Assembly (NCBI GenBank): GCA_022605405.1
Contig: JABYQQ010000008.1
Location: forward strand, 1,488,001 to 1,552,000
Origin: Earliella scabrosa
Lineage: Eukaryota; Basidiomycota; Agaricomycetes; Polyporales; Polyporaceae
Direction: 5' to 3'
Length of the DNA stretch: 64,000 nucleotides
Part shown: piece after piece, positions 11,674-23,925 of the stretch
Layout of the letters: each line of letters opens with the position of its first letter
Numbering within the stretch: position 1 is the stretch's first letter
Program-made: the position numbers and the translations under genes
The notes under the pieces: generated by a model
Told to the model about the DNA's origin: nothing
The model's database searches: none
The model's input: the letters and a program-made list of their open reading frames with translations, nothing else

Positions 11674-12277
11674 AGGGTTATTAGCACAGTAGTGTTGCCG
11701 GCATAGTTTCTACCGTACTCACTTGGATCTAATACTACTTGGATGATAATCGTCTCGTGACACGCCGTGTGCTGGGTGCGCCGAAAGCTGAGGTGCGAGT
11801 CGATGATGGGCCGCGGATCCTGGTATTCAAGTTCCTGAAAGGTCAAGTCACAGCGAAAATTAGTTTGAGATATAATAGGATGAGCACTATTAGCCTTGGA
11901 GTAGTCTGGGTCCATTCTCAAGAACGGAGATAAGCAAGTCGGACTCAGTGCCAGATGACAACTTGGAAGTTCAAGGTTGGTGAAGGGGCCGTTTGTTTGG
12001 CTTCGACCAGACGTACAAACAATCCCGGCTGGGCGCTTCGCTCTCCATCATCATGTTGAACGTTGATTCAGTAGCAAACTTGCTCGTCCTCCGAACCCTT
12101 TTCAGATCTTGTCCCCGAGCTCAACACAACTACGATGAGCAGGTATGTGTAGCTTGGTATCCATGACTTAGGGCTACTGATTAGTAATCGTGTTTGGTTT
12201 TGTTGGAATCGCCAAATGTTATCCACCGATTCCACCCGCATGATGGTGACGGTAGCTCACAACCACTGGCTGGCGAT
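11674..12277. other. intergenic, nothing distinct
   Basis: Hydrophobin 3' flank and F-box 5' flank. No independent coding signal. Confidence 0.4.
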
Positions 12278-14029
12278 ATGGACCGACATTTACTGTCGCT
12301 GTTACCAGAGGCATATCGTAACGAACTCGACACGTTTTCTAATAAAGCGAAGATCGTCGCTTGGATATCTCTGAGAACCCGGGAGGAAGAAAATAAGTCG
12401 CTCAAGCGTATCCTATTCGAGATCCACAACAGCTTGATCCCAATTCACACCATTTATGCCGAGACTCTCATACACATACTCACGTTGTCGCAAGGCAATT
12501 GGGAATGCTTCTACCTGACCCATGTCTGCCGCAGGTGGCGTTCATTGGTTCTCGCCACACCCGCGTTCTGGGCGGAGATCGCGCGCGGGATAAACCTCGA
12601 TGCGAAACACCCTCCTCCTCAAGAGCTCTATCCCGCGATAATCACTCGTTCCTCCCCTGTACCCATCAAGCTGGTACTATCCCACTTTCCACCCACCATG
12701 GAGTCACTGTTCCTCAACTGCTGCTCGAGGCTATACTCCATCCAAGTCCGTGTCACCGGTATGCGCGAGCTGGGCCAGCTGCATCATGCCATCCAATCCG
12801 CGAACCTGGAAATGCTGGAGGACTTGCGCATTGAGTATTGTATGGTCGATGCGGAGAGTCCCGAGGATCAGGACCTCGCTCAAGGTCTGGCACCGCTTGC
12901 CCCCGGCGCTCTGCCGCGGATGCGCCGTCTGCGAATCCCTTTCCTCCTATTGAACCTCTACATGGTTCCCACTGTGCAGGACGTCTCATTGGAATGGCTA
13001 ACAGGACATTGGCACACCCCCACCTTACTTCTTACTGCTCTTGCCTTGCTCGCCACGTCTCCAGTGCTCGAGACGCTGACGCTCGAGACAGGAAACTGCT
13101 TTACAGAGTCACCGGAGCAGCCACCGGTATATCTACCATCTATCCGAAACTTATCTGTTCGGGGTTGGAACGTGGACATGACCGTGGCGTATCTCCGCGT
13201 TCCTTCGACTGCACATATCCATCTCGAGTTAGACACCCTCACCCGCGTAATCCATACCAATCATCCGGACGCCGTCTCCAGCCTCCTCTCCCCCTGCAAT
13301 GCCATGTCTATGGTAACACACGACGAAGCGCGCTGCGTTCTATCCGCGCAAATCACGTACAATGGAACAGAGCGTCTCCGCATTGACCAAACATCCCTGT
13401 CCTCGATCGGCTCGGTACTCCCGCTGATTGTCTCGAGGAACCCCGCGGCGAACCTCGCCATCACACATCTCACCATCGTCCTTCCCCCATGGTGCCCGCA
13501 GGCAGACCTACAGGAGCTCGTTTGGAGTCTCCCCAACCTGTCCGCGCTCGACATATGCGGCTCACTCGACACAGCATTTTTCCACGGCCTGCATCGCTGC
13601 AAGGAGGGCGGAGGACTGTACAACCCTCTCCTCTGCAAGCTATCGGTCGGTTGGGTTCTCCAGGACTCGTCCGGCATGGTAGACTGCGTCTACCGCGACA
13701 CCTCGACGTTGGACCCGGAGTCGCCCGTGGGCCCGAAGGAGCTGCTGCACTGGCAGACCGTCGCCACCGCGCTAGCAAAGAGGGCGAAGCAGGGCGGGCG
13801 GCTGGAGAGCCTCGTACTGTACGAGTGCTTGTATTGCTCACATAGGGAGCATAAACGGCGCCCGCCGAGGAGGGTGGTCATGTCGGAGGTGCGACAAGCT
13901 GCGCTGGAGAAGATCCTAAAGCCTCTGAAGTGGTTGGTCGATGGCGAGATGGTCTACAAGGGGTACGTCTCTGTAGGGCGCGAGTACGCGGACAGGACGT
14001 GGCGGCCGAGTGGATTCTTTGGGCTGTAG
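12278..14029 (+). CDS. F-box domain protein
   Basis: A single long exon of 583 codons. After a helical segment (KSLKRILFEIHNSLIPIHTI) comes an F-box-like motif, ETLIHILTLSQGNWECFYLT followed by HVCRRWRSLVLATPAFWAEI, at about residues 75-120. The rest has leucine-rich, repeat-like spacing (for example LPNLSALDICGSLDTAF) as in basidiomycete F-box proteins. Such proteins usually act as substrate adaptors of SCF ubiquitin ligases; the substrate is unknown. I chose the ATG at 12278 because the open frame upstream has no in-frame ATG and a TAA at about 12185. An upstream coding exon ending near 12142 was considered but does not join in frame. Confidence 0.85.
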   Translation: MDRHLLSLLPEAYRNELDTFSNKAKIVAWISLRTREEENKSLKRILFEIHNSLIPIHTIYAETLIHILTLSQGNWECFYLTHVCRRWRSLVLATPAFWAEIARGINLDAKHPPPQELYPAIITRSSPVPIKLVLSHFPPTMESLFLNCCSRLYSIQVRVTGMRELGQLHHAIQSANLEMLEDLRIEYCMVDAESPEDQDLAQGLAPLAPGALPRMRRLRIPFLLLNLYMVPTVQDVSLEWLTGHWHTPTLLLTALALLATSPVLETLTLETGNCFTESPEQPPVYLPSIRNLSVRGWNVDMTVAYLRVPSTAHIHLELDTLTRVIHTNHPDAVSSLLSPCNAMSMVTHDEARCVLSAQITYNGTERLRIDQTSLSSIGSVLPLIVSRNPAANLAITHLTIVLPPWCPQADLQELVWSLPNLSALDICGSLDTAFFHGLHRCKEGGGLYNPLLCKLSVGWVLQDSSGMVDCVYRDTSTLDPESPVGPKELLHWQTVATALAKRAKQGGRLESLVLYECLYCSHREHKRRPPRRVVMSEVRQAALEKILKPLKWLVDGEMVYKGYVSVGREYADRTWRPSGFFGL

Positions 14030-14439
14030 AGCTTCTTGACGTCCGCAATGGTGCGTACTACGCGTGTGTTTGTTGCGTAGAGTGCCACTACTAAGTATTA
14101 GCTCAGATCTAGAACGAGGTCTTAACTCGGATTATCGCAATTTTGCAGCAAGAGTCGGTCCCAGACGGCCTCACGGCGGGCTGTTACCCCTTCGGCTGGG
14201 CCGGTCTCGGTGCATTCTGCCCGGTGGCCATCGGATTTATATTAGGGTTGCTCTTCTCACGAAGACTCCCTCGGTTGACCTAGCTGACGATCCTCGACGT
14301 CATGTTACTCGTAATAACGTCGAGATCGTCGAGCGCTTATATTACACCAGGGCTGGGTCTTCACAATGTGTTGATGTCGCCGTCGTTTCGCCGCGGTGCT
14401 CTCTAGGCCCTAGACCCTGGGTACTCCGAGCCGGACCGC

Positions 14440-14455
14440 CGTTCGGTATATAGCT
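14440..14455 (+). promoter_or_regulatory. TATA element of the DUF6593 gene
   Basis: A tatatag sequence lies about 70 bp upstream of the start at 14516. The rest of 14030-14515 shows no coding signal. Confidence 0.4.
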
Positions 14456-14515
14456 CCACTTCTGATCTTATGCTCTGCGATAATTCCCACCTCTAGTCCC
14501 TCCAAACCGCAATCC

Positions 14516-15308
14516 ATGGACTCAACATTTCGCACACGACGATCCATGGACTCGATTCACACGCCCCCAATCTCCTCCAGATCCAGCACATCCTTAGACT
14601 CATTCACATCTCTTGCGACCATGGAAGGAAATCTCCCTGATGATCATGATCACGGGCACACCGAACTCGTCTTCGACTGCGAGAGCCTAGCGAGCGCAGA
14701 CCTAAGAGTCCGCGGGGGCAGATCCATCTTGTACTCTATTCGCTCGTCGGGCAAGTCGCTCTCGAGTTCGCGCACCGAGGTGCGAAAGCTGGAAGGTCGG
14801 AAGGCGGTCGTGGTCGCATGTATAGAGCGACACGACATCCTTCCCGATACGATCCGGCTCCGTGATGGCAACACTGTGAGGTTGAGGAGTTGGCTGAGGC
14901 ACGACACCTTCACTGTCTCGTAAGCCTCGATCTCGTCCCGCCTCCTACCTCATTGGTGTCTGATGTCATGGTGCAACAGATTCCCAGACTACGGCGAGAC
15001 CCACTATACGTGGAAACCTACAGGGTTGAGAGAGATCGCAGTGAGTCTCTCGTACATTGTCTAGAGGACGTTTGGACACTGAACAACTTGCCTGGTAGCT
15101 CTTCGAAGAGCACAATTCCTACTCTCCCGTTGCGGTATTCCGGACCGCGCAGCTTTGTTTTTTCAACGGAGTCAACGTTATGATGATGCCAACTCTGTCT
15201 CTGCAACCAGAAGCCGAGCGCATCGAAGAGCTCGTGCTCGCGTCGTTGCTTGTGGTGGAGGAGAAGTACCGTATAAAGGGTTTGGGACAAACCTCACTAA
15301 TGAGCTAG
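14516..15308 (+). CDS. DUF6593-like protein
   Basis: Three exons (14516-14919, 14980-15040, 15099-15308) give 224 residues. The first 45 residues are Ser/Thr-rich. The middle has the beta-rich pattern of basidiomycete DUF6593 proteins, with a run of charged beta strands (KAVVVACIERHDILPDTIRL), a YTWKPTG strand, and a C-terminal helix where EERIEELVLASLLVVEEKYR-type residues follow the phrase LSLQPEAE. No catalytic motif is visible and the family has no assigned role. Both introns are 58-60 nt with standard ends. The family assignment is by recognised pattern, so moderate confidence. Confidence 0.75.
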
Positions 15309-15815
15309 CCCTTTCTGTGATTGTGTAGCTGTACTATAAGTGCGTTGTACATGTACTCCGGGGACTACTTCTGTATGATACGAGTCGACGTTGCACTCTT
15401 GGGTCGCACTCATTCTCCCCCATGACGTAGGTCGGCCCGAGACGCCGGGCGCACTTCGGCGGGGTGGCGATGCTTCGGCACGATGCCGGCATAGGGCGGC
15501 GCCTCAAAATGGCAGGCCATGGACGGGAGGATTGCGTGCGAACGTTGCGGGGAACGCACCTTTTCCTTCAACCACCACCTCCTCCATCCTCCGACTACCC
15601 GTCTTGATCTGACACCTCGTGCACAAGGCTGTAGATACTCTTTCTACCTGATTGTAACACCATTTGGTACGTTGATGAGAAGGTTGGGTTCGTGTGACAC
15701 GCTCTGATTTTCTGGCGCTAGCAGGTGTTTGCCACGACTCTTGGCCCGAGCGCGAGAGATTGTGTTCTCTCTGGAAGCCACGCTCGTCATTTTTGCATAG
15801 ATTCCAAGGCACATC

Positions 15816-18785
15816 ATGTCATCTGAACGGGACCCCCTCATCCCACGGGCCGAGTCGTCGGCACGGATTGACCCGAAGAGGCCGAGGAAACTCGGGCCTA
15901 TGGAGATTTCCCGCACGACACGGTACGGAATTCTCGCAGGTATCTGGGTCGGTACCTTCCTGTCTGTGTGTAGCATTCTTCTTTCGCGTGTATCGTAATA
16001 GGATTGCTCAGTATCTGTCCAACATCACAGTCATTGAATAGTGCGTCATTGCAGCCATCTGAATTTGACATGCCCTGAACTCAGTTGTGGGGCAGCTACT
16101 CTTGTTGCAACCTGTGAGCGCTGTACATTTCAACCATCGGTAGCGCTCTCTGAAATTTCATCGAGTGCTGCCGTCTATATCCTCGGACTTCAACAAGGCG
16201 CACCAAGCCAGTTGGCTGGGGACGGCGTATGTATCCCGAACTGTAATCGAGTCCCGTCTAACAAGTTTACAGATACTTGCTTGCGACATGCACATTCACC
16301 CCTCTATATGGGAGGTTGTCAAACGTCCTAGGTCGCCGAGGCGCGAACCAGGTCGCGGTCGTTCTTGCAGGACTTGGTACTGTCGCCTGTGGTTTCGCTT
16401 CTAACATGGAATCACTCATTGCTGCCCGATTCGTGCGTTTTATAATCCCCTCACGTAGTACAGAGTCACTGATCCCCACCCTGTAGCTTGCTGGGATGGG
16501 TGGTGGTGGACTCTTCACGACTGCAACGTGAGTAGTTCATGTGCATCTCTTCGCACCCAGCTGATCCGCTCGTTAGGATCGTCACGAGCGACATGTATTC
16601 GTTGAGAGTACGTTACCTTTCCGACTCTGACCTACTTGCACTCATGGTCATATCTAGAATCGAGGTTTGACACAAGGCGTGGCTGCCGTATTCAACAGTG
16701 TATGTAAGAACGACTCCTGGGACGTTGGCGAGGTTCTGACTGGTTCTGATCAACCTCCTTAGCTGGGCATGGGTCTCGGAGGCCCTCTTGGAGGCTTCGT
16801 CGCTGATAGGTGGGTATTCGCCGCTCATACATTCCATGATGGCGCTGAACAGCTTACAGGCTAGGATGGCGCTGGGCGTTCCTGCTGCAGCTCCCGCTCT
16901 TCGTCGTCGCGTTTTCACTCGTTTCTTTCTATCTGTGCTACGTCACACCGGTTTGTACCTGTTTGAATGTCTTTGCTCCACGCTAAATATCTCTTGCAGG
17001 GACGCAGCAAGAGCACGATAGAAGTGCTCAAGCGGATTGACTATGGCGGAAGCGCCACGTTACTCGCGACTGTAGGTAACAGCCTCTGAGTCTTTGTCTT
17101 CCATGAGGCTCACTCGACCTATGTCAGGTGCTCTCGGTCCTTGTGTTCCTGAGTACCCGCTTCAGCGAGGAGCATCCAGTACGTCGCTACCCGCTACGTT
17201 CCGAGACATTTCTTGATAGTATCTTCGCGCAGTGGAACTCCCCAACAGTCTGGGGTCCGCTCGCTGCTGCAGTCGTGTCTGCCATCCTCTTCGTTGTCGT
17301 CGAGCTCAAGATCGCTCTCGAACCTATACTGGCTCCGTTCCTGCTGCGCGAGAAGGTCCCGGTGCTCGTCGGCATCAGCAACTTCCTCGTCGCAACGTGC
17401 AACTTCACGATCATGTATAACTTCCCAACGTGGTTCCAGACCGTTCTACTAACGAGCGCGAGCGAGGCTGGTACGTACCGCATTATGGGCCGAGCACGAC
17501 TTGGTGTATTGAGCACGCTTGCCTAGGCGCGCATCTGATCCCGAACGGCGTCTCGATATCCTGTGGATCGCTCTTCGCTGGGTGAGTACTGACCGCAGGT
17601 CGTGCGTTCGTTCCTCATGCCGTTTGTTGTGTATAGATGGGTCATGCACCGCACTGGAACGTATCGCCGTTTGAACCTGATCTTTGGTTTCTTCCCTTTC
17701 ATCGCGGCCGTCTTACTAGCAATGATGCGCGAAGACTCGCATCCCGTTATGCTATGGATCAGTATCGTGGGTACTCAGAACACTCTTCGCTCTGTCGAGA
17801 CATTGAACTTGATTCTTGATAGATTCCAGCCGGGTTCGGGAACGCAGTCGTCTTGCAAACCATGCTGAGTACGTCGTTGATGTATCTCCTACCTGTCTGC
17901 TGCTGATGCTCTTGCTGAACAGTCGCATTGCTCGCCCATTTGCCGCGTAAGTCTTTGCCCATTGTGTGGTTCTACAGACACACTGATCTAGCACATTGAC
18001 CCGCAGAGGATGCTATGGCCGTCGGAACTGGGTTTGGGCAGCTATTCCGTGGGGTTGGCCAGGTCGGCGGCGTGGCTATCTCGTCCGCCCTCTTCCAGTC
18101 CATCCTCACAACTGAGCTGCACAAACGTATCCACGGTGAGGGTGCAGAGGAGGTATGTGCCACGATCTGTCTGGCTATACTTTGCCATCGTTCCCTCCCC
18201 CGTTGTCCCCCTCGGGCTTTGTCTTTTCCATCTTCCATCCTCCTAGTGCCGCTAACGAGGCTGTACACTGGCAGATTATCAGCAAGATCCGGCACTCGTC
18301 GAAACTTGTCGCGGACCTGGAACCGGATCTGCAGCGCGCGGCGCGCGACTCGTACGCGATCAGCCTTCGCGCGGTCTTCATCATGGCCGCCGTCTCGACT
18401 CTGCTCGCATACATCGTGCGACTGCCGGTGGGTTTCGCCTTCACCTCCCCCCTGACGCCCTAGCTCATCCATGCCTTCTTCGTATCTGCACCTCGAACAG
18501 ATCCCCGACAAGCCGCTCGACCAGCCCCGCCCGCGTCCTCACTCGGTCGCTGAGCTCCCGAACCCGCACCCGACGCCTGCCCAGCTGGCAGAGGAGACAC
18601 AACAGCCCCCAACGGAGACGGATGTGAGCATGGAGACGACCGAGGACGATACAGATGACGAGGGTGTGGACGGCGTGCCGCCGATCCGCGTCCCGCCCAA
18701 GAGGCGGCGGCTGTCGACGTACGAGAGCTCGGACGGAGGCATGGACTTGGAGGACGAGGTGATTGGGGGCTCTGCGAGGAGATGA
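15816..18785 (+). CDS. MFS transporter, Vba-like (basic amino acids)
   Basis: A multi-exon major facilitator protein with 12-14 membrane segments. The start MSSERDPLIPR has a dileucine-like acidic motif. Diagnostic pieces in order: TLVATLLPSISSDFN, WLGTAYLLATCTFTPLYGRL, the loop motif LSNVLGRRGAN, LAGMGGGGLFT, NRGLTQGVAAVFNSLGMGLG, LGWRWAFLLQLP, and FGQLFRGVGQVGG near the end. These match the fungal DHA2/Vba group that moves basic amino acids into the vacuole; the substrate is inference from family. The last exon adds an acidic, Pro-rich cytoplasmic tail with a basic PKRRRLS patch. Introns are mostly 45-70 nt. The stop is the TGA at 18783-18785. Confidence 0.88.
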
Positions 18786-18986
18786 GAGCGTCATATTGCG
18801 TCTTGGTCAAAACAATGTTCGTCCTTATGCAAAGGGAAGGGATTCGGTTCACTTAGACGATAGATTTGGCACACGGACGACCCGGTTCGGTCAGTATAAT
18901 ACATTGCAGTTGTGTTCTTCCTGTCCTGCGTCCTCCTCAGCTCTCGCATATCGTGTCGTGACGTTATTGATGAGACTTCGAGAGCT

Positions 18987-20805
18987 TTAGAAATATGCCT
19001 GAGGGTACGAACATCAGCGCTAGCCAGACAGGTCAAGCTCAAGGCGGAGGCCTACAGCAGCGTTCGGCGGGCTTGCGACGCCGCCAAGCCTATGCGGTCG
19101 CAGTGCATCTGTCAACAACGGAGGCTCACAGTGGACAAGCGTAGGGTGGCCACTCACACGTTGAGCGGCCAAGATGAGAAGAAGAACGAGTACCGGCTGG
19201 TCTCGGCACAGTGTTTTGAGAGCGCTTCGAGGTCGAAGAACTCCCCGATGGGCATGCCCCACAATCTATTGCATGCGTCAGCTCAGCCGAGACTTCACCG
19301 GACAATCATGGCGGATAGAGAAGCTCCAGTCAACCGCTAGAAAGTGAGAGCACTTTCCGTCGTGACAACGACGAAATTCTTACTCCCGCCTACTATAGGG
19401 CACCGCCGCCGTGTGTATTGGGGCGCGATGCACGGATTACAACGAAAACAAATGACAGATTCATGAAGAGCAACTAACCCAAGGATCGTGTTGTGGAGGA
19501 GGGTGACACCTTCTGGAGCGGGGCAACTCTGGGGAATAGAGGCGAGCAGTTATCAATCTTGAACTTGAAGAGAAGCTCAGAGAAAGGCCCACCTCGAGGG
19601 CAGGCGTGTCTGCCGCAACGGCCGCGAAGTGGTTGTCCCAAAGGAAGCGCTTCATATCCTCGCTCTGCTCGATGCCAGCGCTATGCCCAACCCGTCAGCG
19701 GTGTATTGTCAACGGCTCCTTTCCGTGCATAAACGCGGGCGATTTAGTATCAGACTCACAAAGTCTCGGGTTTTCCGGAGAGCTCATCGCGCTCCTCCTG
19801 CGTTGCGCCGTAGTAGCGCTGCGTGAATCCAACCCGGAGAAGGAGAATATCGGCCTGACGGAAGGTAACACCTTGGACTCGAGCGCAGTCGACAATGTCC
19901 GCGACAGTAATGGGATGCGTCGTAAAGGGATCGTACGGTAACTTGCCGTGCAGGTCGGTGTAGTACTTCTCCAGGTCGACGAGCACACCGCGGCCACAAA
20001 TACCATGCTGAGCCCAGTCTGGGACGCATCACGCAATAAGTCGGGTGTTCGCATATGAAAGAGGGGAGAGCGCGCACTTTGGATGCCAAACTTGATGAGG
20101 TCGGGATCAACGTTCGTCGGGTCACGAATCACATTGTCGCCACTGTGAAAGAACGACGCGGGCGTGCCCTGGTAAAACAGACCGTGTTTAGTCAGACCAA
20201 AATGTTTCAAACCATCCCACTGGGAGCCGGATTGGGTGTTCTAGGGGAAGCCCACTATAGCATCAGCTTGATTCTCGCGACGACACGAGGGACTAACAAT
20301 ATGCAGAATATCGTCGTGAGAAGCACCACGATGAGCCTTGAAAATGATATGGTGCTCGGGAGGCTTGCGACCGAACACTGGCTGCAGACGGGTGAGTTAT
20401 TCAAGCCTAGTCGCACCATAGAATGGGGGTTCATGATCGTACCTTGTTAGGGAAGTTCACTGGCCTGTCGTGGGATGAGTACCTCAATGATACTCGGACT
20501 GCTTAGGGATAACAATGACTCGCCAGTTTAAGCAAATCGCTCTGCCCGTCCTACAAAAGACCCACATTAGCTGCGGCTCAGGACCCCTCAGGCTCAGAAC
20601 AACAGGTGATTGGACTTCGATGAGCGGATAGGAAGACGCACTTGATTTCCTTGGACGCCTCCTTCACGACCTCCTCCGTGAGTAGGTTCACTGTCCCGAG
20701 CTGGTCATCCTTTCCCCAGACCTCCCAAGCGCAGCCGGTAAAGTCCTTGAACGGTGGAAGCTCGTCGAACGTTGGCAGCTTGCGTCCCGTGGTCTTGTTC
20801 GCCAT
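18987..20805 (-). CDS. cyclase-family hydrolase, tandem copy A
   Basis: One of three tandem genes for a cyclase/kynurenine-formamidase-type protein (PF04199-like). Eleven exons: the N-terminus carries LPTFDELPPFKDFTGCAWEV, the core has NTQSGSQWDGLKHFG (probable metal-binding region), then HGICGRGVLVDL, LLLRVGFTQRYYGATQEERD, MPIGEFFDLEALSKHC and GGVASPPNAA. The last exon is only 12 nt (18987-18998) and adds AYF before TAA. All three copies keep this terminal codon set, which supports the splice. The second intron begins with GC instead of GT. Exon 8 is the most divergent of the three copies (SCPAPEGVTLLHNTILG where the others begin RWPPPE). The reaction is probably hydrolysis of an amide or cyclic amide; the substrate is unknown. 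Confidence 0.85.
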
Positions 20806-20902
20806 CGTGTCGCTTATACTACTGTGGCTAGCAGCTCAAGATGGGTGCGAAGGATGCGGAGGTGAATGAGCAAACCCTGTAGTCTTTGGAATCGGCGCAC
20901 GG

Positions 20903-20912
20903 TATAAGTACT
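20903..20912 (-). promoter_or_regulatory. conserved core promoter motif, copy A
   Basis: The plus-strand sequence tataagtact (minus: AGTACTTATA) lies 98 bp upstream of the start. It is shared with copies B and C at 110 and 93 bp. The A and B upstream regions also share the adjacent gtgcctggcatgg. Confidence 0.5.
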
Positions 20913-21402
20913 AGTGCCTGGCATGGTGGCTATAGTGGGTACAGTGGGAGGGTGAGGGGTTCGCATGGCGTCTGCTCTCGACCGGCTCTCAGGCGTTGTT
21001 CAGGGAAGTTCAGGCTATTACCGCGATTGCCGAATCCATGAAACCTTGACCAAGGAAGCAAGGCCGAAGAAGGGCCCCTTCTATGACGATGGGACCTCCT
21101 GCACCCTCCTGGTGATCAAAATAGCATTAGCAAGGTTCATTCGCACCAGGCGCGGCACGCACAGAGAATACGGCCCAGCATGACTGGAGTGATGGTCCAG
21201 ATGAATCTTCGCAATGACGCACCGTTCGCGTTGCAAGGTCTTGCTCAATGCCCATTTTCGAGACAAGTTGAAGGTACGGGAGTACGATCAGAGTTCACAA
21301 TATGATGGTACATTGATAGAGTCTTCCTCTGAGTCCTGTTCGCATCCAGTCCAGCCGCATCCACTGTGCCCCACTGTACCTTTCCGTTCAATGGCATCCC
21401 TC

Positions 21403-23104
21403 TCAAAAATACGCCTACGACGGTGATATCAGCGCTATCCCCGATGGTCTAGGCTCGGGAACTTACAGCAGCGTTCGGCGGGCTCGCAACGCCGCCCAAA
21501 CTAGCTCACAAGGACCACGTCAGGAAAACGCTTGGCACGGCAGAAGAGGACACGGTTTATCACTCACACGTTGAGCGGCCAGGACGAGAAGAAGAACGTG
21601 TATCTGCCGGTCTCGGCGCAGTGCTTCGAGAGTGCCTCGAGGTCGAAGAACTCCCCGATGGGCATGCCCCACATCCTAGTGCGCACATCAGTCAGCTCGG
21701 CTATACCCTCACAGGATCATCGATGGGAAAAGGGGAAGCGGACGTGGGCGAGACGACGAGGAATAGGAACAACGGCTTACCCTAGCAGTGTGGAGTGAAG
21801 GTGCACTTCCGGAGGAGGCCAGCGCTATTGAGTGGGAGGTAACCGGATGATCAGATGTGTATCTGAGTGAGAAACGAAGGTAAAAGGCGCACCTCGAGGG
21901 CGGGCATGTCTGACGCAATGGCCGCGAAGTGGTTGTCCCACAGGAAGCGCTTCATATCCTCGGTCTGCTCGATCCCGGCACTATTCCCCACCACTGGTCA
22001 ATGGCGTGGTGCCAACCCTTCCCGTACTGGACTCACAAGGTCTCGGGCTTGTCCGATAGTCCGTCCCGCTCCTCCTGGGTCGCTCCGTAGAAGCGCTGCA
22101 TGAATCCAGCCCGGAGAAGGAGGATATCGCCTTGGCGGAAGGTGATACCCTGCACTTCAGCGCACTGGATGATGTCCGTGACCGGAATAGGGTGTGTTGT
22201 GATGGGATCGTACGGTAGCTTGCCGTGCAGATCGGTGTAGTACTTGACGAGATCGAGGAGTACGCCGCGGCCACAGATACCGTGTTGAGCCCAATCTGCC
22301 ATGGACGATGAGTCTGATTCATGAAAACGCGATATGGGAAGGAGCGCACTTTGAATGCCAAACTTGATGAGATCGGGGTCGATGTTCGTCGGGTCGCGGA
22401 TGACATTGTCCCCACTTTGAAAGAACGACGCAGGGGTGCCCTGATAGAACAGACCGTGCTTTAGCAATCCAAAGTGCTTCAAGCCATCCCACTGGGAGCC
22501 GGATTGGGTGTTCTATGAGAAGCGCATTGTAGCGTCAGCATGACTCCCGAGATGAAATATGCGATGAACTGACAATATGCAATACATCATCATGAACGGC
22601 TCCACGTTTGGCTTTGAAGATGATGTGGTGCTCGGGAGGCTTGCGGCCGAACACGGGCTGAGGACTCACCAGAGGTCAGATCTTAATCGCACCATACAAT
22701 GACATCACGGATCATATTGAATGGCCGTACCTTGCTCGGGAAGTTCACTGGCCTGTGGTGAGAATCCGTGGTCTCAGCTCGGGCCGGGCTGGTAAGCGAC
22801 AAATGAGCACACACCAATTCAGACATATCGCCTTGCCCGTCCTACGAGAGCACGAATGATCGTTAGCAGCGGCTCGGGTAAGAGGACCCGGATTAAAAGG
22901 GTGCTTGGACTTCGTTCGCAAAGTGAACGGGATGACGCACTTGATTTCCTTCGACGCTTCCTTCACGACCTCGTCTGTGAGTAGGTTGATCGTTCCGAGC
23001 TGGTCATCCTTCCCCCAGACCTCCCAAGCGCAGCCCGTGAAGTCCTTGAACGGCGGAAGCTCATCGAACGTCGGCAGCTTGCGTCCTGCAGTTCCACTCG
23101 CCAT
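21403..23104 (-). CDS. cyclase-family hydrolase, tandem copy B
   Basis: Same eleven-exon layout as copy A, with standard GT-AG introns throughout. Exons encode the FDELPPFKDFTGCAWEVWGK start, FGRKPPEHHIIFKAKRG, SQWDGLKHFGLLKHGLFYQG, HGICGRGVLLDLVKYYTDLH and the GGVASPPNAA-AYF end (final exon 21403-21414). Exon 8 is two residues shorter than in copy C (RWPPPE runs directly into VHLHSTLLG). I chose the ATG at 23102-23104 because it aligns with the starts of A and C. An in-frame ATG 26 codons upstream (23182) would add a Ser-rich leader and cannot be excluded. B resembles A more closely upstream and C downstream, as expected for stepwise tandem duplication. Confidence 0.85.
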
Positions 23105-23213
23105 GGTATTGCTTGCACTGCTACTGCTGTTAGTGGAAGGAGCGTGTGAAGGTTGCGAGAGGTGGGTGAGCACGTCCTTCACGTCTCCCGACTCTGTGCA
23201 AGCTATAAGTACT

Positions 23214-23223
23214 ACTTAGTGCC
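23214..23223 (-). promoter_or_regulatory. conserved core promoter motif, copy B
   Basis: The plus-strand tataagtact lies 110 bp upstream of the B start and matches the same element in A and C. Confidence 0.5.
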
Positions 23224-23925
23224 TGGCATGGATGGCTATAGTGGGCACGGTGTGGGACTGCACAGTTCACGTGGTGTTCGCTTCGAACAAGCTCTCAGGG
23301 TTTTCCCAGCAGTAGTGGAAGCTAGTGCTGGGCCTGCCATTGAGTTGGAGCCCTGTTCGCAGGAGCAACGCGGAAGAAGGGCTCCGTCCATGACGATGGA
23401 ACTTTCTACGGCGTGCCGGCCGGGTAGTGGAAATAGCCCCACGAAGATTCAAACACAGCCATCAGACAACGCTCATGCAAAAACATCTGAATACGTACCT
23501 CAAAGAAACGGCTAGTAAAGACTCTGGCGAACGGGAGGGCAACCGAGATGCGACGCGGGGAATGCCGAGGAGTAAGTATAAAGTAAACGAAGGTAAGTTA
23601 CTGTGTAACTTAGTAAGTAGGTTTTCAAAGCCCGTTGAAGGATGACGTCACGACGATGACAGTCGTTATCACGCCTCGAGTTGGATAACAAGTTCAAACT
23701 TCGAATGGACGTCTGCAATCACGCTCATGGACTCACCCGCTCGGATTGTCACCATGTTAGTCAACGACGAAAATTGATGACGATACGTTTCGAGTTCAAG
23801 ATATAATGATACATTCACCTTACGGTCTTCCTCCGACTCGTCTGTGTCCTGTTTGCACCCGGTCCAATCGCATCCACACTGAACATCCCGCGTCCCTTCC
23901 TCACATCCTTGTGATGTCATACTTC

